Assembly: GCA_965229645.1 (NCBI GenBank)
Contig: OZ245893.1
Location: 1,798,001-1,862,000, forward strand
Reading direction: 5' to 3'
DNA: 64,000 nt
Source of the DNA: CAXQZM01 sp965229645
GTDB taxonomy: Bacteria; Pseudomonadota; Alphaproteobacteria; UBA7985
Under the pieces are notes generated by a model. That model had not been told where the DNA came from, searched no databases, and was given only the letters and a program-made list of their open reading frames with translations. The stretch's first letter is position 1. Each line of letters begins with the position of its first letter. Shown piece by piece: positions 17,527 to 26,236 of the stretch. The translations under genes and the position numbers were made by a program.

Positions 17527-18840
17527 ATGATGGAACATGGCCTCGCCGTTCTGATGGCTGGGATGACGCTTGCTGGAATTTTAAGTGGCTACCGCGTCGC
17601 CCTCGTCCTTGCAGGCACCGCCGCTCTGTTCATTCTGTTTACCGATACCCCCCTTTCCTTCTTTAAGTTGCTGCTTAGCCGTGTTTATTCAAATGTGCTC
17701 TCCAACTGGTTGTTGGTAGCGGTGCCTATGTTCATTTTTATGGGCTATATCTTGGAAAAAACGGGCGTTGCAGAACGCTCCCTGCGTGCCGCCCAAAGCG
17801 CTATGGGTGGATCCCCTGGGGGGATGTGCGCCTCGGTTATGATCCTCGGGGCGTTGCTCGCTGCCTCCTCTGGCATTGTAGGTGCCTCCGTCGTCTTGTT
17901 ATCCTTGCTCGCTTTGCCACGATTAACGGAGGCGAATGTCAGTAAGAGATTGTCCTCAGGCCTCATTGCCTCCTCTGGCACCTTGGCAATCCTCGTGCCC
18001 CCCTCTCTAATGCTGATCGTTTTAGGCGACCAGCTCAAGGTGCCCGTTGGCCATATGTTCGGTGGGGCTATCTTACCTGGGCTGCTGCTCGGCGTCTTGA
18101 TCACCGCCTACGCCTATTGGGGGACTCGACATCTAAAGGTTGCTGCCAGGGTGGATCAGACCAACTTGCTACGCACACTATGGAACCTTGGGCCGTTGGT
18201 TTTGCTCATTTTCTGTGTACTGGGCTCGATTATCGCAGGGGTGGCAACACCGACGGAAGCCGCTGGCGTCGGGGCAGCAGGCGCTATTGTCATCGCCACC
18301 TTCTATGGGCTGACTAATCTGCAAACCTTAATCGCAGCGGCACGCGATACCATCACTGCAACATCAATGATCTTCCTGGTGTTGATCGGGGCGACCTGTT
18401 TTTCTGCGGTCTTCCGAAAGGTTGGGGGGGATGAGGCCATTGTGTCGCTCATTGAGATCTTTGGCACGGAACCTTGGACAGTACTCTTTATGGTCATGGC
18501 TTTGATTTTCCTCCTGGGCTTTGTGCTCGATTGGCTAGAAATCACGTTGATTCTAATGCCCATTTTTGGCCCACTGATTGCAACGTTGGATTTTGGCAAC
18601 GGCCTGGCAGGTACAGATCTGCTACTTTGGTTTGGCATCCTTGTGGCCTTAAATCTACAAACGTCATTCCTCACGCCGCCGTTCGGCTTTTCGCTGTTTT
18701 ATTTGAAGGGAGCGGCAGGGGACGCGCTCTCCACGTCTGACATCTATCGCGGCGTTGTGCCTTTCATCGCGCTGCAACTTCTTGCGCTGGGGATTCTCTT
18801 GCTGGTTCCTGGCCTTGCAACGGGCTTCGGCCCTCACTAA
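17527..18840 (+). CDS. dctM: TRAP transporter large permease DctM
   Basis: 437-residue integral membrane protein with about 12 hydrophobic segments, the transport channel of the TRAP system. Family features include the early PMFIFMGYILEKTGVAERSL segment, the SGIVGASVVLLSLLALP loop and the later TPTEAAGVGA motif. It is separated from dctQ by a repeat rather than the usual overlap. Works with DctQ and DctP at the inner membrane, driven by an ion gradient. Confidence 0.96.
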   Translation: MMEHGLAVLMAGMTLAGILSGYRVALVLAGTAALFILFTDTPLSFFKLLLSRVYSNVLSNWLLVAVPMFIFMGYILEKTGVAERSLRAAQSAMGGSPGGMCASVMILGALLAASSGIVGASVVLLSLLALPRLTEANVSKRLSSGLIASSGTLAILVPPSLMLIVLGDQLKVPVGHMFGGAILPGLLLGVLITAYAYWGTRHLKVAARVDQTNLLRTLWNLGPLVLLIFCVLGSIIAGVATPTEAAGVGAAGAIVIATFYGLTNLQTLIAAARDTITATSMIFLVLIGATCFSAVFRKVGGDEAIVSLIEIFGTEPWTVLFMVMALIFLLGFVLDWLEITLILMPIFGPLIATLDFGNGLAGTDLLLWFGILVALNLQTSFLTPPFGFSLFYLKGAAGDALSTSDIYRGVVPFIALQLLALGILLLVPGLATGFGPH

Positions 18841-18857
18841 CCTTACGGAGAAAACTT

Positions 18858-19889
18858 ATGAGAAACGTAAAAAACTTCACAACAGCCTTAACCGCAGCGA
18901 CCCTCGCCGCCGCCCCTGCACTGGCCGAAGACTATAGCTTGCAAAACGCCTTCCCCAAGGGTCTTGCCATGCTTGGCCCGTCAGCGGATTACTTTGCTGA
19001 ACTGGTCAGCATCGGTACAGCTGGTGAGATTGACTTCACCCACTATGGTGCGGGCGAACTTTCCCCGCCAGAGGAAATCGTTGATAATGTCGGTATCGGC
19101 GCCATCGACGCAGGTTGGTCGTTTGCACCCTATACCGCGGGCAAAGTCCCCGCCGTTCAGCTGTTCGGTTCAATCCCCTTTGGCCCAGATGCCCAAAAGT
19201 ACATGGCCTGGTTGCACCAGGGCGGCGGGCTCGACATTTGGCAGGAAGCCTACGCCCCCTTCAACGTTGTTCCCATGCCGTGCGGCGCAACCCTTCCCGA
19301 GGCTGGCGGTTGGTTTACCCGTGAGATCAACACACCCGAGGATTTCGAAGGTCTGCGGATGCGCATTGGGGGCATCGGCGGCAAGGTCATGGCAAAACTC
19401 GGCGCCTCGGCCCAGTCTTTGCCCACGGGTGAAATTTACACTTCACTCGAAACTGGGCGTTTGGATGCAACGGAGTTTTCGTTCCCTGAGATTGACAAAC
19501 TCCTGGGCTTCCAGAACATCGTTGAAAACTACTACTTCCCTGGCTGGCATCAGCCCGCAGGATTGATCGAGCTGACGATCAACCAAGACCTTTGGGATAG
19601 TTGGACTGATGGTCAAAAAACCATCATCGAAAATGCGTGTCGGGCGACAACGGCGCATTTCCTGGAAGTTCATGCCGCCAACCAACCCGCGATCCTCGAA
19701 GAATTTGAAGCTGCGGGCGTGCAAATTCGGCGCTTTCCCGACGCGGTGATTGAGGCTCTGCGCGACGCAACGTTGACGGTGATGGCGGAGGAGTCAGCTG
19801 CCGATCCGCTCTTCGAAATGGCGTGGAACAGCTACACCGAATTCTCTGACAGCTACGACACCTATCAAGCCTTAAACATGACCGAATAA
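18858..19889 (+). CDS. dctP: TRAP transporter periplasmic solute-binding protein DctP
   Basis: 343 residues with a clean signal peptide (cleavage after APALA, about residue 23). The DctP fold is seen in the stretch around residues 145-210, with FTREINTPEDFEGLRMRIGG carrying the conserved arginine that binds ligand carboxylates, followed by GEIYTSLETGRLDATEF. It resembles the subgroup that binds alpha-keto or larger organic acids. Strong GGAG ribosome-binding site; 17 bp after dctM. Its TAA stop is the duplicated target of MITE R4. Confidence 0.95.
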   Translation: MRNVKNFTTALTAATLAAAPALAEDYSLQNAFPKGLAMLGPSADYFAELVSIGTAGEIDFTHYGAGELSPPEEIVDNVGIGAIDAGWSFAPYTAGKVPAVQLFGSIPFGPDAQKYMAWLHQGGGLDIWQEAYAPFNVVPMPCGATLPEAGGWFTREINTPEDFEGLRMRIGGIGGKVMAKLGASAQSLPTGEIYTSLETGRLDATEFSFPEIDKLLGFQNIVENYYFPGWHQPAGLIELTINQDLWDSWTDGQKTIIENACRATTAHFLEVHAANQPAILEEFEAAGVQIRRFPDAVIEALRDATLTVMAEESAADPLFEMAWNSYTEFSDSYDTYQALNMTE

Positions 19890-20083
19890 TACCAGCGGCG
19901 AATGAGAATGACTCTTATCTTCGCTGGTATAAGGGCCGCGACTGCGGCCCCCGTAGCGGCCCCGAGAATAGCGGACACGCGCCTCGGGGTATAAGCGGAG
20001 GCCCGTCGGAGGCGAAACGCGAAGCGTTTCTGCCGTGAGACACAAAACGGCAAAAAAAGTGTCAACTTTTTTGGCCGTTGGTA
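19890..20083 (+). repeat. MITE copy R4 on the dctP stop codon
   Basis: 194 bp, TACCAGCGGCG ... CCGTTGGTA. Perfect TAA duplications at 19887-19889 (the dctP stop) and 20084-20086. A simple copy with no internal module array; a good type example of subfamily I. Confidence 0.94.
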
Positions 20084-20094
20084 TAAGACCCAGA

Positions 20095-20120
20095 GGCCCT
20101 GGGGAATCCTCCCCAGGGCC
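20095..20120 (+). terminator. Strong hairpin after the TRAP operon repeat
   Basis: GGCCCTGGGGA pairs perfectly with TCCCCAGGGCC across a 4-base loop. A pyrimidine-rich tract follows but no clean T-run. It probably limits read-through from the TRAP genes into the hydrolase, which starts 18 bp later. Confidence 0.55.
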
Positions 20121-20138
20121 GCAATTTACTTCTTTGAA

Positions 20139-20966
20139 ATGCACCGCATCCTTGACGTCAACGGCTATAAGGCGCCTTATATTGAGGCAGGTGTTGGGCC
20201 CACCTTAGTTCTCGTCCATGGATCCCTGTTGGATTACCGATATTGGCAGAAGGAAATTGCTCATTTTGCCCGCAATTTCAGGGCCATCGCGCTCAGCCGA
20301 CGCCATCACTGGCCAGGGCTTCCAGAAAAACCCTTCAGCTACACCGCACGAGCGCAGACGCAGGACGTCATCCAATTCATTGATGCCCTTGGGGCAGGGC
20401 CCGTTCATTTGGTCGGCCACTCTTACGGGGGCTACATTGCAGCGCGCATAGGGTACCTTCGACCTGATCTGTTGCTCACCCTTACCCTCATGGAACCTGG
20501 TGGACCCATCGAGGGGGAGATCCAGGGTCGATCGCGCGTCAAAGACCATAAGCTGGGGGCAAGTTTGGTAAGCCAGGGGAAAGCGGCCCAAGGCGTCGCA
20601 CACTTCCTGGACACCGTCTGCTTTGAGCCCAGGTGGCAAGATGGATCAAAGGACTATCAAGACATGACCCTTTCCAATGCGCACACCTTAGTCGAGCAAG
20701 TTCGGGAAATCCGCCCGACGCTGCCCGCCGAAAACTTGGCCAAGCTGACTTGCGCCACCCATCTCATGATCGGGGAACGATCCATCAGCCCCTTCCCAGA
20801 AACACTTGATCGTCTGGAAGCGCTCATTCCAAATACAAGGCGAACAGTCATTCCCAACGCGTCCCATATGATGAACGTCGACAATCAAGGTGCCTTTCTT
20901 GCGGCGATGGACGCATTTTTGCTGGCACAGACCAGGAGTGTCGAGCGCGGCACCCAAGCAGATTGA
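20139..20966 (+). CDS. Alpha/beta hydrolase
   Basis: 275-residue alpha/beta-hydrolase fold enzyme. It has the oxyanion HGSLLD motif near residue 28, the nucleophile elbow GHSYGG near residue 92, and a C-terminal His in NASHMMN. Could be an esterase, lactonase, C-C hydrolase or epoxide-type hydrolase. It follows the TRAP operon in the same direction but behind a repeat and a hairpin, so linkage is uncertain. No clear Shine-Dalgarno sequence before ATG 20139. Its TGA stop is directly followed by a MITE end. Confidence 0.88.
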   Translation: MHRILDVNGYKAPYIEAGVGPTLVLVHGSLLDYRYWQKEIAHFARNFRAIALSRRHHWPGLPEKPFSYTARAQTQDVIQFIDALGAGPVHLVGHSYGGYIAARIGYLRPDLLLTLTLMEPGGPIEGEIQGRSRVKDHKLGASLVSQGKAAQGVAHFLDTVCFEPRWQDGSKDYQDMTLSNAHTLVEQVREIRPTLPAENLAKLTCATHLMIGERSISPFPETLDRLEALIPNTRRTVIPNASHMMNVDNQGAFLAAMDAFLLAQTRSVERGTQAD

Positions 20967-21203
20967 TACCAGCGAACAAGAGAGTCATTTTGGGTCGCTA
21001 CCAGTATAATACCAGCGGCGACCCAAAATGACTCTTTTGTTCGCTGGTATAAGGGCCGCGACCGCGGCCCCCGTAGCGGCCCCGAGATCAGCGCGAAAGC
21101 GCCTCGGGGTAAAGCGAAGGCCCCGTCGGAGGCGAAACGCGAAGCGTTTCTGCCGTGAGACACAAAACGGCCAAAAAAGTGTCAACTTTTTTCGCCGTTG
21201 GTA
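20967..21203 (+). repeat. MITE copy R5 with an inverted extra left end
   Basis: The complete inner copy runs 21010-21203 (194 bp) with TAA duplications at 21007-21009 and 21204-21206. In front of it, 20967-21006 is the reverse complement of its own terminal hairpin, giving arms of about 40 bp around TAATA. The outer left edge follows the hydrolase TGA stop. Confidence 0.9.
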
Positions 21204-21382
21204 TAAGGCCTCACGTCCGCCCTTTTCTTGGGGATGGTAAAGCGCGCCACGCGACCGATGAGCGCCCGAACATCGCAGAAGAAAAATGTCACAATTCTGC
21301 GCCGAGCGCAGCGATGTCGCAGAATCCATCACCCGTTGGCAGCCAAAGGGACGGAAGGGTCCGTCTCCGCATCAGCCGCAAC

Positions 21383-21406
21383 GGTCCAATCGACTTGGAA
21401 TCCGCC
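21383..21406. repeat. Half copy of the 60-bp palindromic element P3
   Basis: Contains CAATCGACTTGGA followed by a 7-base spacer and then the mmsA stop codon (TTA on this strand), the same arrangement as at 45.5 kb. Only one arm of the palindrome is present here. Confidence 0.6.
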
Positions 21407-22897
21407 TTAAGCAGGAAAGTTATAAACCGCGCCTTTGGCAATTCCTTTGGGCCAGCGCGTCGTTGTGGTTTTGAGGCGCGTGTAAAAATGCACGGCTTCG
21501 GGGCCGTAAATGCCATGGGCACCGAAGGAGGAACGTTTCCATCCGCCAAAGGAATGGTACCCCACGGGCACGGGAATGGGCACGTTGATCCCGACCATGC
21601 CGACCTCGATTTCATCGGCAAAGGTGCGGGCGGCATCGCCGTCGCGGGTGAAAATCGCGGTGCCATTGCCGTACTGATGCTCGTTGATCAATTGCGTTGC
21701 AGTGTCGAAGGTTTGGGGTTCCAAAACACTCAAAACGGGGCCAAAAATTTCTTGGCGATAAATTTCCATATGGGGTTTGACTTGATCGAACAGGGTGCTG
21801 CCTAAGAAGAAACCGTTTTCGTAGCCTTGCAGCGAAAAGTCCCGGCCATCGACGACCAGCTCGGCCCCCTGCGCTTCACCTTGATCGATCAAATCGCGAA
21901 TCCGTGCTTTGGCCTCGGCGGTGATCACGGGCCCCATTTCGGCGGTTTCGTCGTTTGAGGGCCCGATTTTGAGCTGTTCGACGCGGGGCCGCAAGTGTTC
22001 GATGAGTTTTTTGGACGTATCGTCGCCGATGGGAACCGCGACCGACACCGCCATGCAACGCTCCCCCGCTGAGCCGAACCCTGCCCCCATTAGGGCATCG
22101 GCAGCTTGTTCCATGTCCGCATCGGGCATGACGACCATGTGGTTCTTGGCCCCGCCCAAGGCCTGGACACGTTTGCCAGAAGCGGTTCCACGGGTATAGA
22201 CGTACTCGGCAATCGGGGTTGACCCGACAAAGCTGACGGCTTTGATATCAGGATGGTCGAGGATCGCATCGACCACGACCTTGTCGCCGTGGACAACATT
22301 CAAAACCCCCTCGGGCAGTCCTGCGTCGATCAGCAATTCCACAACCTTGTTGGCGGCCGAGGGGTCGCGTTCGGAAGGTTTGAGGACGAAGGTATTGCCG
22401 CAGGCAAGGGCCATGGGAAACATCCACATGGGCACCATGGCTGGAAAGTTGAAGGGCGTAATCCCCGCCACGACGCCAAGGGCCTGGCGTTGGGAGTAAG
22501 TGTCGATTTGCGGACCGACGTTGCGGCTATAGTCCCCTTTTAGCTGGTGGGCGATGCCGCACGCGAATTCCACAACCTCCAGCGCGCGCGCGACTTCGCC
22601 CAGGGCGTCGTCGTGGGTCTTTCCATGCTCGCGGCTGATGTCGCGGGCGATGGCCTCGGCATTTCGATTCAAGATGTCGTAGTACTTGAAAAAAATGCGC
22701 GCGCGCTTGGCGGGCGGGGTCGCCTGCCAGTCTGGGAAGGCTGCCTTCGCCACCGCAACCGCCGCTTGCAGATCGTCGGGGGTTGACAGGCCAAGCGTGC
22801 CAATTTGCTCCCCCGTTGCGGGGTTGTAGATGGGGCTGTGTTGCTCAGAGCCTTGCGTTGCAGGTGCGTTGGCGATGATATTTGTTACTGAATACAT
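21407..22897 (-). CDS. mmsA: CoA-acylating methylmalonate/malonate-semialdehyde dehydrogenase
   Basis: 496 residues, the normal MmsA length. Unlike hydrolytic aldehyde dehydrogenases it has the MmsA-type active site GSAGERCMAVSVAVPIG with the catalytic Cys, and lacks the general-base Glu motif, so the product is an acyl-CoA (propionyl-CoA or acetyl-CoA plus CO2). Preceded by GGAG and 9 bp from the aminotransferase. Here it most likely oxidises malonate semialdehyde made from beta-alanine, or methylmalonate semialdehyde made from the thymine product. Last gene of the pyrimidine-degradation operon. Confidence 0.94.
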   Translation of the reverse strand: MYSVTNIIANAPATQGSEQHSPIYNPATGEQIGTLGLSTPDDLQAAVAVAKAAFPDWQATPPAKRARIFFKYYDILNRNAEAIARDISREHGKTHDDALGEVARALEVVEFACGIAHQLKGDYSRNVGPQIDTYSQRQALGVVAGITPFNFPAMVPMWMFPMALACGNTFVLKPSERDPSAANKVVELLIDAGLPEGVLNVVHGDKVVVDAILDHPDIKAVSFVGSTPIAEYVYTRGTASGKRVQALGGAKNHMVVMPDADMEQAADALMGAGFGSAGERCMAVSVAVPIGDDTSKKLIEHLRPRVEQLKIGPSNDETAEMGPVITAEAKARIRDLIDQGEAQGAELVVDGRDFSLQGYENGFFLGSTLFDQVKPHMEIYRQEIFGPVLSVLEPQTFDTATQLINEHQYGNGTAIFTRDGDAARTFADEIEVGMVGINVPIPVPVGYHSFGGWKRSSFGAHGIYGPEAVHFYTRLKTTTTRWPKGIAKGAVYNFPA

Positions 22898-22906
22898 GCG
22901 TATCTC

Positions 22907-24283
22907 CTAACCAAAAACAGCGGTCAAAGCCGTATCGACGGCGTGGGTGAGTTCATCAACTTCGTCGGCACTGATGACGAGCGGCGGGCTAAAGCACAGG
23001 GTGTTGTTGAACCCTGGGACCGATCGGTTGGTGGCGCCAATGACGACGCCCTGGCGCATGCAATGGGCCACGACCGCCTGCACGGCCTGTTCCGATGCGG
23101 GTTCCTTCGTGGTGCGATCGGCAACCAACTCGGCCCCGCAAAACAGGCCCTTGCCGCGTACGTCCCCGATCGCCTCATGGCGATCTTGCAGGGCGGTCAA
23201 ATTTGCGATCAGACGGGCTCCCATGGCCTCGGTGTTGGCGAGCAAGCCTTCTTCCTCAATAATCGCCATGTTCTCGATGGCCGCCGCTGGTCCCGCGGTG
23301 CAGCCGCCAAAGGTGGAAATGTCCCGGAAGTAGTTGAGGGGGTCGTCAGCGGCGTCTTTGAACATGTCAAAGATCGGTTCGGTTGTGACCAAGCAGGCAA
23401 TGGCGGCGTAGCCCGAGGCAACCCCCTTTGCCATGGTCACAAAGTCGGGTTGGACACCGTAGTGCTGATACCCGAACCATTCGCCCGTTCGCCCGACCCC
23501 GCAAACCACCTCGTCGATGTGCAGCAACACATCGTATTTTTGGCAGATCTCCTGCACGCGCGGCCAGTAGTCTGCGGGGGGCACAATGACGCCGCCGCCT
23601 GCGGTCACGGGCTCGAGGCACAAGGCCCCGACGGTATCGGGTCCCTCGCGCAAGATGACCTCTTCGATCTGATCCGCCGCCCAGAGGCCATAGTGGTCGG
23701 TTTCGACTTGCGCCCGATATGCGAGGCAGTGCGGCACCTCCACAAAGCCTGGAGCGTAGGGTCCGTAGAGGGCATTGCGCTCCTGCTGGCCCCCTGCCGA
23801 CAGGCACGCGAGGGTGGTGCCGTGGTAGTCGCGGTCGCGGTAGAGAATTTTGTGCTTCTTGCCGCCGTACTTCTTGTGGGCGATTTGCCGTACCATCTTG
23901 AAGGCCTTTTCGTTGGCCTCAGATCCAGAGGTGGTGTAGTACACACGGCTCATGCCTGGCATTTTTTTTAGCAATTGGTCGGCAAATTTGGCGCCAGGAA
24001 TGGTGCCAACGGTCCCACCAAAGAACGGGATTTTCACCAGTTGGTCGTAAACCGCTTTGGCAATCCGCTCCCGCCCATAGCCTACGTTGACGGTCCAAAC
24101 CCCCCCCGAAACGCCGTCGAGGTGTTCCTTACCCGTGGCATCCCAGATGCGGGCATCTTTGCCCTTGATCATGACCCGTGGGTCGGCCTGCTCAAAAGGT
24201 TTGTGCTGGATCAAATGATGCCAGACGTGGGCTCGGTCGGCCTCGATCACCTGGGCCATGTCATTTGGGACTACCATATCCAT
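22907..24283 (-). CDS. Beta-alanine (omega-amino acid):pyruvate aminotransferase
   Basis: Class III PLP-dependent aminotransferase of 458 residues. Seen: YYTTSGSEANEKA phosphate-binding region, YHGTT, the IDEVVCGVGRTGEWFG motif with the PLP-nitrogen Asp, and the Schiff-base Lys in TMAKGVASGY. It closely resembles omega-amino acid:pyruvate transaminases. ATG 24283 is chosen because GGAGG lies just upstream; a longer reading to 24343 runs through a hairpin and is unlikely. It converts beta-alanine or 3-aminoisobutyrate to the semialdehyde used by the next gene. Confidence 0.93.
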   Translation of the reverse strand: MDMVVPNDMAQVIEADRAHVWHHLIQHKPFEQADPRVMIKGKDARIWDATGKEHLDGVSGGVWTVNVGYGRERIAKAVYDQLVKIPFFGGTVGTIPGAKFADQLLKKMPGMSRVYYTTSGSEANEKAFKMVRQIAHKKYGGKKHKILYRDRDYHGTTLACLSAGGQQERNALYGPYAPGFVEVPHCLAYRAQVETDHYGLWAADQIEEVILREGPDTVGALCLEPVTAGGGVIVPPADYWPRVQEICQKYDVLLHIDEVVCGVGRTGEWFGYQHYGVQPDFVTMAKGVASGYAAIACLVTTEPIFDMFKDAADDPLNYFRDISTFGGCTAGPAAAIENMAIIEEEGLLANTEAMGARLIANLTALQDRHEAIGDVRGKGLFCGAELVADRTTKEPASEQAVQAVVAHCMRQGVVIGATNRSVPGFNNTLCFSPPLVISADEVDELTHAVDTALTAVFG

Positions 24284-24326
24284 AGGGGGCCTCCACGTAC
24301 TGCTGGGGGATGAAAAACTGAAGGTG

Positions 24327-24359
24327 CCCCAGCCCAGGGCCATGGGGCCCTAGGCTGGG
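24327..24359 (-). terminator. Hairpin between the ABC binding-protein gene and the aminotransferase gene
   Basis: Long near-perfect stem: CCCAGCC and AGGGCC pair with GGCCCT and GGCTGGG. On the minus strand TTTTT follows about 10 bases later. It sits in the only sizeable gap of the operon (83 bp), so it probably stabilises the upstream mRNA or partly terminates transcription. Confidence 0.6.
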
Positions 24360-24366
24360 ATCAAAT

Positions 24367-25356
24367 TTAGGGAAGCGCCTTGTCGGTAATGGCGCTGGTC
24401 CAGGCCCCTGTCGGCGCCGCGGAGATCACGGGGTCAGACCCGCCCGCGAGCAACGTCGCAACCGTGCGATCATAGTCGGCGGGGTCCAAACTGCCGTCGG
24501 ACCCTGCGGTCAGTTTGGCAATTTCTCCCATCATGCGGGTTTGATGCTCTTCACTCTGGACGCCCGTCTCATCGTAGTCGAGGACGATGAGAGCAGCCTC
24601 GTCGGGATTTTCTTCCGCCCATTTCCACCCGCGCATGGAGGCGCGCACAAACCGAACCATCCGATCCTCGAATTCAGGATCGGCGAGCTCCTCCTCGAGG
24701 ACATAGAGCCCGTCCTCAAGGGTCGCGACCCCCTCATCCTCGTAGCTAAATGTCACCAGGTCTTCGGGGGCAAGACCTGCGTCGATGACCTGCCAGTATT
24801 CGTTGTACGACATGGTGGAAATGCAGGCCGCTTGACCGTTCAACAGGGGATCGACGTTAAAGCCTTGCTTGAGCACCTCAACGCCGCCCTCAGACCCATC
24901 GGTCGCCAGCCCCAGCTGGCTCATCCAGTTGAGAAACGGGTATTCGTTGCCGAAAAACCACACTCCCAAGGTCTTGCCCGCGAAATCGTCGGTGGTTTCG
25001 ACCCCAGCGTCCCGCCGACAGGTCAGTTTCAGGCCCGAAGACTTGAACGGTTGGGCAATGTTCACAAGCGGTAGGCCGCGTTCGCGTGCGGCCAGCGCCG
25101 CGGGCATCCATTCCACCAGGACATCGGCGCCGCCCCCAGAAACCACCTGCGTCGGGGCAATATCGGGACCGCCCGGCAGGATCGTAACGTCCAGGTTCTC
25201 ATCGCTGTAGTATCCGTTTTCCAGGGCAACGTAGTACCCTGCAAACTGGGCCTGGGTAACCCACTTGAGCTGTAGGGTAACGTCGTCCTGACCCACGGCC
25301 GTATTCGACACGAGCGTTAGGGCAGCAGCCCCGATCAACAATTTAGCATGTTTCAT
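24367..25356 (-). CDS. ABC transporter substrate-binding protein, NMT1/THI5-like
   Basis: 329 residues with a signal peptide (cleavage near residue 22, after AVG). The start of the mature protein, LQLKWVTQAQFAGYYVALENGYY, is the classic NMT1/THI5 motif, as in importers of pyrimidine-like ring compounds and riboflavin or thiamine precursors. AAGGAG precedes the start. Position between the permease genes and the pyrimidine enzymes suggests it binds a pyrimidine, hydantoin or ureide. Confidence 0.92.
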   Translation of the reverse strand: MKHAKLLIGAAALTLVSNTAVGQDDVTLQLKWVTQAQFAGYYVALENGYYSDENLDVTILPGGPDIAPTQVVSGGGADVLVEWMPAALAARERGLPLVNIAQPFKSSGLKLTCRRDAGVETTDDFAGKTLGVWFFGNEYPFLNWMSQLGLATDGSEGGVEVLKQGFNVDPLLNGQAACISTMSYNEYWQVIDAGLAPEDLVTFSYEDEGVATLEDGLYVLEEELADPEFEDRMVRFVRASMRGWKWAEENPDEAALIVLDYDETGVQSEEHQTRMMGEIAKLTAGSDGSLDPADYDRTVATLLAGGSDPVISAAPTGAWTSAITDKALP

Positions 25357-25390
25357 GTTCTTTACTCCTTAACAGTTGAACACCAGCGGG

Positions 25391-26236
25391 TCATCCGCCT
25401 TGCTGTGATGGGTGCCAAAAAATCACCCGCCTTTCTACGAGCGTAATCAGGCCATAGAACATGGAACCTGCAAGCGCTGCAACGGCGATTTCGGCCCAGA
25501 CAAGGTCAATGGACAGGCTACCAACGCCGGTAGAAATACGAAACCCCATTCCCTGAATGGGGGAACCAAAATATTCAGCAACAATCGCGCCGATCAGGGC
25601 CAGCGTCAGGGCGATTTTGAGGCCGTTGAAGATGAAGGGCATGGCCGCAGGCAGGCGCAGCTTTCGTAAAGTTTGCCCTTCGCCCGCGCCGTAGGTGCGC
25701 ATCAGGTCACGGTGAATCGGGTCCGCCTCGCGCAGGCCCTGGACGGTGTTGATAAGAATGGGAAAAAACACCAAGACGACGACAACCGCCGCCTTCGACT
25801 GCCAGTCAAAACCAAACCAATTGACGAAGATCGGTGCGATGCCAACGATGGGCAGCGCAGCGACAAAATTCCCAATAGGCAGCAAACCGCGAGTCAAGAA
25901 GGGGCTTCGGTCGATCACAATCGCAGTCAGGAAGGCCACCACCAGACCCATGGCAAAGCCTCGAAGCGCGCCCTTGACGATGGTCTGCTGAAAGTCCCCC
26001 CAAAGGATCGAGGTCGAGGCGGCAAAGGTTTCCGCAATGCGACTTGGTGCCGGCAGAATGATCGGCGAGATCTCAAGCCCACGCACCAATCCCTCCCAAA
26101 TGACCAAGAGCGTCAGCCCAAAGATGGCGGGTACCGCGACGCGGACGCCCTGGTGCCAGGGGACATTGCCGTTGGCCAAGCGGACATTCAGCGCCCAAGC
26201 CGCGAGCCAAAAGATCAAGGTGCCGAACAGCCACAT
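25391..26236 (-). CDS. ABC transporter permease
   Basis: BPD_transp_1 inner-membrane subunit of about 281 residues with six hydrophobic segments and the EAA loop (LRTYGAGEGQTLRKLRLPAA). ATG 26236 is chosen: it overlaps the stop of the preceding permease by one base (TAATG) and matches the family length. Reading upstream to 26338 would add an unlikely Arg-rich extension. Pairs with the other permease to form the channel. Confidence 0.92.
   Translation of the reverse strand: MWLFGTLIFWLAAWALNVRLANGNVPWHQGVRVAVPAIFGLTLLVIWEGLVRGLEISPIILPAPSRIAETFAASTSILWGDFQQTIVKGALRGFAMGLVVAFLTAIVIDRSPFLTRGLLPIGNFVAALPIVGIAPIFVNWFGFDWQSKAAVVVVLVFFPILINTVQGLREADPIHRDLMRTYGAGEGQTLRKLRLPAAMPFIFNGLKIALTLALIGAIVAEYFGSPIQGMGFRISTGVGSLSIDLVWAEIAVAALAGSMFYGLITLVERRVIFWHPSQQGG

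Noticed and set aside
17189..17530. A 113-codon open frame between dctQ and dctM with three 16-residue repeats
   Set aside because: It lies wholly in MITE R3. The periodicity comes from the 48-bp DNA modules, whose length is divisible by three, and similar frames do not persist in other copies.
24283..24343. Longer aminotransferase starting at 24343
   Set aside because: That start lies in the intercistronic hairpin; ATG 24283 has a proper GGAGG and gives the family N-terminus.
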